This document shows, piece by piece, positions 30,060 to 39,755 of a stretch of 45,841 nucleotides of DNA. The stretch covers positions 1 to 45,841 of the forward strand of contig JAUUWG010000003.1 of the NCBI GenBank assembly GCA_030589165.1. Direction: 5' to 3'. Within the stretch, counting starts at the first letter, position 1. Every line of letters starts with the position of its first letter. The translations under genes were made by a program, and so were the position numbers. The notes under the pieces were generated by a model, which saw only the letters and a list, made by a program, of their open reading frames with translations, had not been told where the DNA came from and searched no databases. This stretch comes from Desulfobacterales bacterium (GTDB lineage: Bacteria; Desulfobacterota; Desulfobacteria; Desulfobacterales; JAFDHS01).

Positions 30060-31322
30060 ATGAATCAAGAAAGAAAATGGGTTATGATCGCGGCGGTTTT
30101 ATTGGCATTCTCTAGTTTGTGTGCCGCCTCAACTGCATATGGTTCGGGATTCGGTATTTTTACGCAAGGGGCATCAGCCCTTGGCCAGGCAGATGCCGTT
30201 GTCGCTCACACCGATGAACCCTCGGCCATTTTTTTTAATCCCGCACTGATCAATGACCTTCCGGGCACACAGATGGAAATCGGGACGACATTGATATTTC
30301 CCTCCCGGGAATTCAAAAGCGATTTGACCGGAAGTACCTCCGAAGGGGAAGATACGATGTATTACCCTAGTACCTTTTTTCTTAGTCATTCATTTAATGA
30401 CAAGGTCAGCGCAGGACTTGGCGTCTTTAATCCTTTCGGCCTGGGAACCGAATGGGATGACGACTGGGAAGGACGGTATATAGCAACCAAATCGGAAATT
30501 ACAACCTACACTGTCAACCCCATTCTTTCATACCGGATAACCCCTCGTGTCTCATTTGCCGCCGGAGTTGATTTTCTTTGGTTTGATACAACACTGAAAA
30601 AACGAATAAGTTTGGCCGATTATGGTCTTCCTGATGCAGGACAAAAATTTTCAGGCGATGGTAACGGCATCGGATATAATCTCGGCATTCTTATAAACAT
30701 CAGCGATAACATTTCCCTGGGGGCTTCATACCGCAGTGAAATTGATGTCGATGTCGACGGGGATGCCTCTTTTAAACTCCCCTCCCCCCTGCTCAGCGGT
30801 GTATTCCCCAATACCGGAGGCGAAACGGATATCACGCTTCCACAGCAGGTTTTTGCCGGCATATCATACATAGCTTCCGATCAACTGACATTGGAAGCGG
30901 GCTTAAGATGGGAAGACTGGTCGTCGTTCAAAGAGCTTACAATAGATCTTGATCAGCCGATTGCAGGCCAAACATCTATTACGGAACCCAAAAACTGGGA
31001 TTCTACGTATGCTGTGAATATAGGGGCCAAATACAAATTAAATAAAGTTGTTTCACTTCTGGCCGGCTATCTGTATAGTGAAAACCCGGTACCTGATACG
31101 ACATTCGAACCCTCCGTCCCGGATTCCGATACTCATCTTTTCTGTGTTGGAACGGATATGAAATTCAAAAAATTCAAAATTGCCATGAGCTACGCGTACC
31201 AGCGACAGGAAGATAGGAATAAAAACAATTTCGTTGGAGGTAAAGACCCTTCACGTTCTGCTAACGGCAGATATGAAACGGAACTCCATCTGCTCGGTAT
31301 CAGTCTGGCTTACAGATTCTAA
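30060..31322 (+). CDS. Outer-membrane transport protein, FadL/OmpP1/TodX family
   Basis: Signal peptide then YGSGFGIFTQGASALGQADAVVAHTDEPSAIFFNPA; terminal Phe in ISLAYRF. Confidence 0.94.
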   Translation: MNQERKWVMIAAVLLAFSSLCAASTAYGSGFGIFTQGASALGQADAVVAHTDEPSAIFFNPALINDLPGTQMEIGTTLIFPSREFKSDLTGSTSEGEDTMYYPSTFFLSHSFNDKVSAGLGVFNPFGLGTEWDDDWEGRYIATKSEITTYTVNPILSYRITPRVSFAAGVDFLWFDTTLKKRISLADYGLPDAGQKFSGDGNGIGYNLGILINISDNISLGASYRSEIDVDVDGDASFKLPSPLLSGVFPNTGGETDITLPQQVFAGISYIASDQLTLEAGLRWEDWSSFKELTIDLDQPIAGQTSITEPKNWDSTYAVNIGAKYKLNKVVSLLAGYLYSENPVPDTTFEPSVPDSDTHLFCVGTDMKFKKFKIAMSYAYQRQEDRNKNNFVGGKDPSRSANGRYETELHLLGISLAYRF

Positions 31323-31342
31323 GAGTCTGTTTGAAAAACAGG

Positions 31343-31403
31343 GGATCGAAGCGACTCATTAACTTTCACTCATTTCTAACTTTTCCGGTTTATCCGGGTT
31401 AAG
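31343..31403 (+). repeat. Partial copy of the dispersed palindromic element (half element)
   Basis: gatcgaagcgactcattaactttcactcatttctaacttttccggtttatccgggttaagag. Confidence 0.75.
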
Positions 31404-31414
31404 AGATTTAGAAT

Positions 31415-32224
31415 ATGCACCATCAGGAATACTTAATGGAAAGTGACGAAGAAGCGCTTCGTCTTGACCTCAAAACAGACGGTAAAGTTGTCGAAAAACA
31501 GGCACTGTGGGCGGGCATAAAACCGGGGATGCGCGTAGCTGATATAGGCTGTGGTTCAGGGATAACCACTTTTTACCTGAACAAACTGGTCCAACCGAAC
31601 GGAAAGGCCGTCGGAGTGGATATCTCCAAAGAGAGAATCAGGCACGCAAAAAAAAATTACAGTGACACAGGAATAGAATTTACTTGTAAGAATTTTTATG
31701 ACCCTCTGGATAATATTGGAATGTTTGATTTTATATGGGTTCGTTTTGTTCTTGAGTACCATCATTCAAAAAGTTTTGATATCGTCAAAAACCTATCCAA
31801 TATTCTGAAACCCGGTGGAATTCTCTGTCTTATAGATTTGGACTATAACTGCCTGACCCATTACAACCTCTCTCAGAGACTTGAAAAAACTATTTATAAA
31901 ATAATAAACACTTTGGAAAAGAAGTTTGACTTTGATCCTTATACAGGAAGAAAACTCTACTCGTACCTTTATGATCTTGGCTACCGGAATATTGACGTAG
32001 ACCTTTCCCCGCATCATCTGATTTTTGGAGAATTAAAAGAAACCGACGCCTTCAACTGGACGAAGAAAGTGGAAATTGCGGCAAAAAATTCAGGATATCG
32101 GTTTGACGAATACGAAGGTAGCTATGAAGATTTTTTTGAAGAGTTTAAGCGCTTTTTTGCAGATCCAAGGCGATTTACCTATACGCCTGTCATCTCCTGC
32201 CGGGGGTGCAAGCCTGTAACGTAA
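31415..32224 (+). CDS. Class I SAM-dependent methyltransferase
   Basis: MRVADIGCGSGITTFYLNKLVQPNGKAVGVDIS; LKPGGILCLIDLD. Confidence 0.9.
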   Translation: MHHQEYLMESDEEALRLDLKTDGKVVEKQALWAGIKPGMRVADIGCGSGITTFYLNKLVQPNGKAVGVDISKERIRHAKKNYSDTGIEFTCKNFYDPLDNIGMFDFIWVRFVLEYHHSKSFDIVKNLSNILKPGGILCLIDLDYNCLTHYNLSQRLEKTIYKIINTLEKKFDFDPYTGRKLYSYLYDLGYRNIDVDLSPHHLIFGELKETDAFNWTKKVEIAAKNSGYRFDEYEGSYEDFFEEFKRFFADPRRFTYTPVISCRGCKPVT

Positions 32225-34210
32225 TTACATTGACGAAACCATTTCCAGAGGCAGTTTATCTGCATGTGCCTTGGTATAGTAGTTGTAAAAAGCTTCAACA
32301 ATCTTTTCATCAAAGTGGATGCCGCTTTGCTTCCATATCAGCTCAAATGCTGCTTCAAGGGGCATCGGATCCCGATAGTGACGCTTGGCGGTGATGGCTT
32401 CAAAAACATCTGCCACGGCAATTATCCTGGCACCCAATGGTATCTCTTTACCCTTGAGGCCTTTCGGGTAACCGCTTCCGTCAATTTTTTCGTGGTGCGC
32501 ACCGGCAATTTCAGGAACCTGGCTGAAAATCCCTTCAAAATTGATCTGTTCCAGAATTTTCCTGGTTTTTTCGGCATGGGTTTTTACGATTTCGTACTCT
32601 TCTTCCGTCAGTTTTCCCGGTTTTTTCAAAATTGCATCCGGAACCCCTATTTTACCATAATCGTGGAGCAATGCCGCCACCCGGATCATTTCACTCTCAT
32701 CCTCGGGAAGCCCCAATTCATTACATATTCCTAAGGTGTATTCAGTGACCTTTTGAGAATGGCCTGCTGTCAGAGGATCCCTGGCATCGATACTGGCGGC
32801 CAGAACTTCTAAAATTGATCTGAATTGCCGCTCCCTGGCTTCCAGGAGTTCTCCATTGCGGATACTGATCCCTATAGTAGGCGCTATCCCCATCAATAAA
32901 CTCAAGTCGCTCTGGAGTAGTGGTCTTTTTGATTTCAGATTGTCTACCACAAGAACCCCAATCGACTCTCCATCACAGATAATTGGACAACAGACAAACG
33001 ATTGAGTTCCCAGTTTCTTTGCAAACACCAGACTCCGCAGTGAAAGATCATTTTCTATCTCTTCAATGTTATTTATCAAAAACGGCTTCTGTTCCCGAAA
33101 TGAAACAACAAAAACCCCTTTTGATTCCGGCCTGTCCAAATGGAAAGCCATCTTTTTGAGAAACCTGAGCTGATCGTCCGTATAGCCGTACCCCACCCGG
33201 AACATCAGCTTGGTTTTTTCCGAATTTGCCAAAAGAATCATGCCCCGGTCATAATCGAGCCGATTCCGTGAAATCTGAATAACATTTGCTAAAATATCTT
33301 CGATACTTGTTTGCCTGCTGATAGCCTGTCCTATCTCATTGGTCATAAGAGCATTATTATAGTTAATTTTGATGTGTTCAAGCAGCTCGTCAGATGCCCC
33401 CATGAGGTTGTCCAGACTGGCTTTCAACTCCTTGTTTTCCATGCTTACGCCAATTAAGATCAATCCAAGAACAATAATGATTGAAACCGGCAAAAAGATC
33501 TTCAGTATAACAAATGGAGAGATAAAGATGGAAATCAGGCAAGTCAAAAAAAGAAACAACGCAGTGTAATTTGTTATTTTCTTCCATAAAAAAGAAAACG
33601 GGTTTTCCCAGGAAATTATGTAACGGCAGATATTTCCGCCTTTGAACATGCATTCCGGATGTTCAATTCGTGGCGGAGTGTTGGTAAAAATCATTGAAGC
33701 AGCATCAAAAAATCCCATTCTGTTTTCACATTGAAAAAGTCTTTCAATAACTCCCTCATTCGGTGTAACGGTAATCTCAACCTTATTGGAAGTTATTTTC
33801 CTTGATTTACAAATTGATGATTTAGTGAAATTAGAAGTTGCTTTTCCTATTGTTTCATATACATTCGCCGGGCTCATCATACCCAGAATGTACTGCCTCA
33901 TTACCCCTATAGCTTCGGGGGAAGCCGCGTATCGGCCTGCCTCCCGGGCAATGTTCTTATTACCGGTTACCTGTACAAGCCTTTCGTAAAACAGATTTAT
34001 CTGTTCCTGGGTAAACCAGTGCCCCTGATCGGCAACCTCGTATGGCTTCATTTTGGCGGAACTTAATAATTCGGTTATGTTTACATGGCTGTATTTTCTT
34101 TTAATAAGCTTAATATACGTATCTATTATTCTGCTGCTATACAGGGGGATGTTTTCTTTATCAGACAGTATCTTCACGGCAGTACCTGAAAAAATTACAA
34201 AAAAATTCAA
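32225..34210 (-). CDS. Membrane-anchored sensor with N-terminal ligand-binding-like region, 2 TM, GAF and HD-GYP domain (putative c-di-GMP phosphodiesterase)
   Basis: ALLHDYGKIGVPDAILKKPGKLTEEEYEIVKTH...AHHEKIDGSGYPKGLKGKEIPLGARIIAVADVFEAITAKRHYR; hydrophobic ALFLFLTCLISIFISPFVILKIFLPVSIIIVLGLILIGV; GAF ...GVLVVDNLKSKRPLLQSDLSLLMGIA. Confidence 0.93.
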   Translation of the reverse strand: MNFFVIFSGTAVKILSDKENIPLYSSRIIDTYIKLIKRKYSHVNITELLSSAKMKPYEVADQGHWFTQEQINLFYERLVQVTGNKNIAREAGRYAASPEAIGVMRQYILGMMSPANVYETIGKATSNFTKSSICKSRKITSNKVEITVTPNEGVIERLFQCENRMGFFDAASMIFTNTPPRIEHPECMFKGGNICRYIISWENPFSFLWKKITNYTALFLFLTCLISIFISPFVILKIFLPVSIIIVLGLILIGVSMENKELKASLDNLMGASDELLEHIKINYNNALMTNEIGQAISRQTSIEDILANVIQISRNRLDYDRGMILLANSEKTKLMFRVGYGYTDDQLRFLKKMAFHLDRPESKGVFVVSFREQKPFLINNIEEIENDLSLRSLVFAKKLGTQSFVCCPIICDGESIGVLVVDNLKSKRPLLQSDLSLLMGIAPTIGISIRNGELLEARERQFRSILEVLAASIDARDPLTAGHSQKVTEYTLGICNELGLPEDESEMIRVAALLHDYGKIGVPDAILKKPGKLTEEEYEIVKTHAEKTRKILEQINFEGIFSQVPEIAGAHHEKIDGSGYPKGLKGKEIPLGARIIAVADVFEAITAKRHYRDPMPLEAAFELIWKQSGIHFDEKIVEAFYNYYTKAHADKLPLEMVSSM

Positions 34211-34235
34211 GGTTGAATTGAATTAAAAAAAATCT

Positions 34236-36302
34236 TTAAAAGTCAAGTTCCATTTTCCGAAAACCCGAGAATTTAATCATATGTTTAAGGCATCTGAAAT
34301 AATGATCCGTATACTGCATATCCAAAACCCACAGGTTATATATTTTTTCATGAGATAGTGACAGATTCTCTGCATAAGTTGCAGGATATAAAAGCACGGG
34401 CATTTCATCCTCCTCGATTTTTTCAGAAACGGCTGAGAGTATCAACTGAAGGGTATCACCGGAAAGCTCCTCCGGATTCAGGACAAAAACATTGATGCAA
34501 TTGGTCAGATCAGACATGTTCAAGCCGATATCCGAGATATTTACCATGATGATGGCCTTAAGACTGCCGTTCTCTTTCAATGAGAAAAGATGTCTTTCCC
34601 GTTTAAAACCCAACCGTTGATATTCCTTTGAGATTTCATCCAGGTCAAGCATGTCCGGCTCCAGATTGAGGGCCCGAATCATAAGCCCTCCCGAATGATG
34701 CTCGTAAAAACTTTCCAGTTCCTGGAGGTCTTCGGACCGGGTTTCAGTCAATCTCCACAGCCCTGGCATATCCGCTTTACTACGAAGTATTCTTCGAAAA
34801 TTAAAATAGACAAAGGTATCAATAGAAGATCCCTTTGCATTTTTTATATTTTGGGTAACCGTTCCAAAAACACGGCTGGGGAATTTATTATCAGGCCTGA
34901 AAAAACAGAAAACAAAATCCATATGCATGGAAAAAAGACGATGGGAATCATTTATAAACCCTCCCATCTGGTTCAACACAACCAGTCCGGCCTTGTGGCA
35001 GACGGAGCTTCTGGCGGCATGGTGATGAAGAAGCCATGAATTTTGATAAAAACGTACCATTGCCATATGTCCCAAAATACAACCTTTATCCTGATATATG
35101 AAATGTCTGGCGATGTTCGGATTCTGGGTGTAAAGTTTTTCATAGGTTTTTTTGATTTCCTCTTTGTTTTTCTGAATATACGAATATTTTTCCGGATAAA
35201 TAAAACCTGTTTCAAAAAAGAAATTCCACAGATCGTCCAGATCCACCTTGTTGCAGATGTAAGAATTCCTGTTTTTTACCTGATCCAGAAGACTTAGAAG
35301 CCTGACATGATCCTGAATGTCCATATCAAGAATAAACAGACCGCATTTTACCAAATTGTTTTCTTCCCCTTCACCGCAACTCCGACAAACAACCTGAGCC
35401 TTGCATTTGATCTCGAAGCTGTTCGCAAAGCTCAGCGCCAACTCGGGTATGATCATGCCCGCTAAAAGAACGGCGTTGTTCTCGTCTTCTTCTACCGAAA
35501 AACCAGAACCAGACAGCTCGAGAACCTTCAGGTTAACCATCTTTATAGTAAAAGGGTGTACAAAAATAATATTTGGCGAAGGGATCAGTTTATGTCGTGT
35601 ACTGCGGAATTGCTTGGGTTTAAACCTTTGTATCTCATGACATAAAGGTTCCAGTACATAGTCTCGCGTTTTCTGTGAAGAAGTTTGCCTGACTATCCTG
35701 CATTCTCCGGAATAAAGCGTCTCAGAGCCATCAGAAAAAACGAGGTTTACCGGGAATTCAGGATTAATCCACTGAAATGTCTGGGGGGGAGCTGTCGATA
35801 GTTCGATACGGAAGGAAACGGCGCTAAAATCTATGAGAACGCCATAAAACGACACGCTGTTTTGAAACAAAGATACATTTATGCCTTTGCATAAATGCCT
35901 TTTCACTTTTCGGGAACTGATTTCGTAGCATTTTTCCGGGAGATTGAGGCTGATGCCCTTCGCGCTTATGCTTTTCATTTCAGCCTTCACCAAAAGAAGA
36001 TTTTGGCCGTCGTTGACGAGAAGATTTTGGAATTCATACGATTTCAGTTTCTGATCAAGCCCGTCGGTTTCTATCCAGACACATTCCAAGCAGTCGTCGT
36101 GACAGGGCTGCAATTCGGCATGGAGAGAAATTGTGTTGTTATATTTTTTGTGTTTGAGGTTTATGAGGACAGTGCCGTCCTGGAAATTAATGTAGTTTAG
36201 TTTATTGATTAAATTTTTTTTACTGACCGACTTCCTTGTTTCCTGTTCACTCTCTTTGTTGATTGTGCTGATAACTTGAGGAATTCCCTGCCTGTCCCAC
36301 AT
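34236..36302 (-). CDS. Protein with tandem PilZ-like regions and a C-terminal acyltransferase-like (GNAT-type) region
   Basis: 688 aa; second PilZ-like RSTRHKLIPSP...LKVLELSGSGFSVEE (RxxxR...xSxxG); C-terminal region resembles N-acyltransferase folds. Confidence 0.6.
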   Translation of the reverse strand: MWDRQGIPQVISTINKESEQETRKSVSKKNLINKLNYINFQDGTVLINLKHKKYNNTISLHAELQPCHDDCLECVWIETDGLDQKLKSYEFQNLLVNDGQNLLLVKAEMKSISAKGISLNLPEKCYEISSRKVKRHLCKGINVSLFQNSVSFYGVLIDFSAVSFRIELSTAPPQTFQWINPEFPVNLVFSDGSETLYSGECRIVRQTSSQKTRDYVLEPLCHEIQRFKPKQFRSTRHKLIPSPNIIFVHPFTIKMVNLKVLELSGSGFSVEEDENNAVLLAGMIIPELALSFANSFEIKCKAQVVCRSCGEGEENNLVKCGLFILDMDIQDHVRLLSLLDQVKNRNSYICNKVDLDDLWNFFFETGFIYPEKYSYIQKNKEEIKKTYEKLYTQNPNIARHFIYQDKGCILGHMAMVRFYQNSWLLHHHAARSSVCHKAGLVVLNQMGGFINDSHRLFSMHMDFVFCFFRPDNKFPSRVFGTVTQNIKNAKGSSIDTFVYFNFRRILRSKADMPGLWRLTETRSEDLQELESFYEHHSGGLMIRALNLEPDMLDLDEISKEYQRLGFKRERHLFSLKENGSLKAIIMVNISDIGLNMSDLTNCINVFVLNPEELSGDTLQLILSAVSEKIEEDEMPVLLYPATYAENLSLSHEKIYNLWVLDMQYTDHYFRCLKHMIKFSGFRKMELDF

Positions 36303-36586
36303 CTTTTTACCTCTTTAGTTAAAGAATATCGACTTGCTTTTGGCTTGTGCGTTTTGATTTTGGACATTTGCTGAGGAGTTGTTGAAAAATGCCTAACATT
36401 CTGGTTGCAATGGATTTGAATTGATCCCAGCGCAATAGTAAATATTTTATCTCTGGAAAAAGCCGCAACTGTTTTTAGTCCCTTATATGAAAGCCCATAA
36501 AGTGCATAGGTAAGGTATTAAGTCATTTTAACCAGACTATGAGCGACTTCTCAATAAGTCCGGGCGGCTCAAATTAAAGGAGTAGA

Positions 36587-36748
36587 ATGAAAAACAATTA
36601 CTCGAATACAGTTGAGATAGTTAAAAATTTAATAAAATGCAACTCCAAATCGAAGACAAAGAAAAAAAGTCGGCATTCATCACATGTTAGAATTAAATTG
36701 CCCGAGATTATTAAAAACTTGTCTGCGCGCCTTACTTATTTCGTTTGA
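36587..36748 (+). CDS. Possible 53-aa basic small ORF (not in supplied ORF track)
   Basis: AAAGGAG-tag-aATG start context; MKNNYSNTVEIVKNLIKCNSKSKTKKKSRHSSHVRIKLPEIIKNLSARLTYFV*; sits in a 580-bp gap. Confidence 0.3.
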   Translation: MKNNYSNTVEIVKNLIKCNSKSKTKKKSRHSSHVRIKLPEIIKNLSARLTYFV

Positions 36749-36881
36749 CACCCAACATGCTATTACTTATATTTATTCAAACAATCGGCTTTTCGGCGCC
36801 TTAACATAATAAAATTTTGCGTTCGGTAAAAACATCAAAGCAAACAGAAAGGAGAACACCTTTCATCATTAAGGAAATATA

Positions 36882-38630
36882 ATGAAAAAAAAGATCGTTA
36901 TTTGTCTTGCCGTCTTACTGAGTTCAGCTCTTTTAGTTAGTGATTATATTTTGACAACTGAAGATGCCTGGGCCGGCCGTTCCCGGTCAAGTTTCAGTAG
37001 ATCCGGCTCATCCTTCAGCCGATTGAGTCCCAGCAGAAGCGTCTGGGGCAGCAGGAGTGGAGGAGGAATATTCAAAAAAACATCCAGCTCGTCAGGATAC
37101 GCAAAGCCCTCATCTTCAAAAAAATCCTATAAATACGCCAAGCCCAAGTCTGCCGTTCCAGGTTCCACCTCGTCCAAGAAATACAAAAAACCCGATAAAG
37201 CCGCATCTTCTGGTTCAGGCGGTTACGCAAAACCGAAAAAATCTTACACGGCATCGTCGTTTTCTGGAACAAAATACGACCGAAAAAAAATAAAAAAAAT
37301 CCGGAAGACCAAATCCGCTCAATCTTTAAAGGCCTATAAGGCGGAAAAGGCTAAATATAAAAAATCCGCATCCAAACCGGATCCGAAACAGTTCAGATCG
37401 AGTCCCATATACAATAAAACCCAAAGATACGGGTCCTTTGATTACAACGATCACTATACCCGACGAAACGGTTATTACCATGGTATGGGCTGGTCCATGC
37501 CTTCCTACGGCTATCTTTCCAGACCCGGTTTCGGTATGTGGGACGTTATGTTCTGGTGGATGATTCTGGATCATGTCGGAAACCGCAATTATGCCGCGAC
37601 CGCATATCACCATTCAAATGATCCGGGCTATAAGGAATGGCGGGCCGAAGCCGAAAGACTTGCCGAAGATAATGCTCAGATCAGGGAGAAACTGAAAAAA
37701 CTCGATCAGGAAACCGCATCCATGCGAACTCCCCGTGATCCGGGTTATCTACCTTCAGGCGTTCCAGCCGAAGTCGCCCTTGCGGCCGATGTCATGGCCT
37801 CAAAAAAATCCGAACGTCCCCTACTCCGTATGGCAACCGCTTCAAAAACCGGAAATTATAATTATTTCGGAACGAAACTGGCCGGGTATGCCGAAGGCGT
37901 AAACGTTGAACTCCGCAACAGCAACGGCTCCATGGAAAATCTGCGGCTTCTGATGAATGATGAAGTAGACGCAGCCCTGATCCAATCCGACGCCTTTGCC
38001 GTATATCAAAAAAAGTTTCCGAATTCACACCTTATATCCGAACAAACCGTTTTGTACAAGGAAGCCGTACAGATGATTGCAAACAAAAAATCAGGTATCA
38101 AGTACGTCGATGATATCGATCCGGACAGACATTTCCTTATTGTGGGTCCCAAAGGCTCAGGGACGGCATTGACATGGGAAGCATTTTGCATGGAGGACTC
38201 CGGTTATCGAAAAATAAGAACCATGAACATGGCCTACCCAAAAGCCTTAAAAGAGGTCGAAAAAAATCCTGACGCGGTTATGATGTTTGTTTCCGGGCTA
38301 AACAGTCCGCTCCTCAAAGAGGCCGAAAAAATGGCCGGTGAAACGAGTAACCTTCGTCTGGTTGCAGTGGACGACTGGGATTTCAACGATACATTGGATC
38401 AAAATGGAAACAGGGTCTATACATTCACCACTATCCCCACATCGATTTATCCGAATTTGCAAAAAGGATTTATTTTCGACAGAGATATTGAAACTCTTGC
38501 CGTCGATTCGGTACTTGTGGTCCGTACCGACTGGGTCGAAAAATACGGTGTCGAAGCAATGGACGCCTTGTCTTTTGCCGTTATGGAAACCCAGCCTCAT
38601 GTGGCTCGCCGGGTCCAGGGGCTGGAATAA
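36882..38630 (+). CDS. Secreted low-complexity (Ser/Lys/Tyr-rich) protein with C-terminal TAXI-family TRAP solute-binding domain
   Basis: Signal peptide; SGYAKPSSSKKSYKYAKPKS... repeats; LLRMATASKTGNYNYFGTKLAGYAEGVNVELRNSNGSMENLRLLMNDEVDAALIQSDAF. Confidence 0.85.
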   Translation: MKKKIVICLAVLLSSALLVSDYILTTEDAWAGRSRSSFSRSGSSFSRLSPSRSVWGSRSGGGIFKKTSSSSGYAKPSSSKKSYKYAKPKSAVPGSTSSKKYKKPDKAASSGSGGYAKPKKSYTASSFSGTKYDRKKIKKIRKTKSAQSLKAYKAEKAKYKKSASKPDPKQFRSSPIYNKTQRYGSFDYNDHYTRRNGYYHGMGWSMPSYGYLSRPGFGMWDVMFWWMILDHVGNRNYAATAYHHSNDPGYKEWRAEAERLAEDNAQIREKLKKLDQETASMRTPRDPGYLPSGVPAEVALAADVMASKKSERPLLRMATASKTGNYNYFGTKLAGYAEGVNVELRNSNGSMENLRLLMNDEVDAALIQSDAFAVYQKKFPNSHLISEQTVLYKEAVQMIANKKSGIKYVDDIDPDRHFLIVGPKGSGTALTWEAFCMEDSGYRKIRTMNMAYPKALKEVEKNPDAVMMFVSGLNSPLLKEAEKMAGETSNLRLVAVDDWDFNDTLDQNGNRVYTFTTIPTSIYPNLQKGFIFDRDIETLAVDSVLVVRTDWVEKYGVEAMDALSFAVMETQPHVARRVQGLE

Positions 38631-38730
38631 TTAATTAATGCCCGCCCGGAAAGGGAATGGGCATCATTGATGACAAAAGATACAAGGGCACTCAATGTAA
38701 CAACATAATTATAATAATCGGAGTAGATGA

Positions 38731-39450
38731 ATGAATAGCTCGTGGCGGATATTCAAGGCAGTAGCCGCTAAAAAAGCCGAAGGTGTCAAGGATCTTTTTA
38801 AGCGGGAAAAAACAGCAAAACCTGTTGATCGGGATCTTCCCTTAGGCCTTCACATCAACGGGAAAATACTTTTGGATCAAACACCTTTTCTCCTCTGGGA
38901 AGATAAGATGACCGTGGTGTTTCCGGGCAAAGCGCAGCAGGTTGCGGCTTACGGAAAGGCAACGATCGGGGATTCGTATCTGCACAGATTTTACCTTGTC
39001 TCAGATGATGGTCGAAACGAAGAGTCCATGCTCCAGATTACCTGTGATATGAAAAACGATATCCGGGAATGCCGGCTCTTTCGATCCATGGATGAAGTTG
39101 TGCCGGAAAGCCAAGAGGATTGGGATTTCTGGTTGAGCGAAGAAGACGGATCTATAGGCTGGCAGGCCTTCGAGAGCAAAGAAGGGGTTTTATACGATCG
39201 AGCCTGGGATGACAGCGCGGATGACCATGTTCTTCCGATTGGGTTTGAAGAAACAGTCTATGCGGACAGCGCGGGCGAAGATAATCTCAAAATCTCCCAC
39301 GACGCCATGCTTTACGGCAGGTGGATCAACAAAGACGATGAAACTGCAGAATATATCCTCCTTTCGGCAGAAGACCATGGTGATACTGCCTTTGTTCATA
39401 TAATGGCCGGAATCGATATTAATCCCGCATCGATAAAGACGGTCTACTAA
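38731..39450 (+). CDS. DUF2491 (YjfK-like) family protein
   Basis: LPLGLHINGKILLDQTPFLLWEDKMTVVFPGKAQQVAAYGKATIGDSYLHRFYL; neighbour of a PspA/IM30 gene as in the E. coli yjfIJKLMC locus. Confidence 0.75.
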   Translation: MNSSWRIFKAVAAKKAEGVKDLFKREKTAKPVDRDLPLGLHINGKILLDQTPFLLWEDKMTVVFPGKAQQVAAYGKATIGDSYLHRFYLVSDDGRNEESMLQITCDMKNDIRECRLFRSMDEVVPESQEDWDFWLSEEDGSIGWQAFESKEGVLYDRAWDDSADDHVLPIGFEETVYADSAGEDNLKISHDAMLYGRWINKDDETAEYILLSAEDHGDTAFVHIMAGIDINPASIKTVY

Positions 39451-39619
39451 ATTCCTTGATTTATAACGTATTCGATCAGTAAAAAACATCTCTTGGATGT
39501 TTGTATTGTCTTTAATGTTGCGTTTAGATATTCAAATTTTATAAATCAGCCTGTTCGGTTCCGACTTGTCCGGTCGGGATATGACTTGAAATGATCAAAT
39601 AACAATATTAAAGTTGTTT

Positions 39620-39689
39620 GCCACAAAGTCACTAAAGCACAAAGTAATTCTTTTCTTTTTTTCTCTTCGTGTCTTAGGGTCTTAGTGGC
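39620..39689. repeat. Imperfect palindromic REP-like repeat (GCCAC..AAG type)
   Basis: GCCACAAAGTCACTAAAGCACAAAG (39620-39644) vs CTTCGTGTCTTAGGGTCTTAGTGGC (39665-39689); related arm at 6983-7008 (GCCACGAAAGCACCAAGGCACAAGAG). Confidence 0.75.
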
Positions 39690-39708
39690 GGAAAGAATTA
39701 TTTTTTAC

Positions 39709-39745
39709 CATAGAAAGCACAAATTTCAGAATTAAGATACTAAGG
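39709..39745 (+). repeat. 37-bp dispersed repeat, copy 2; supplies the pspA-like gene RBS region
   Basis: catagaaagcacaaatttcagaattaagatactaagg followed by agttataacaATG. Confidence 0.8.
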
Positions 39746-39755
39746 AGTTATAACA

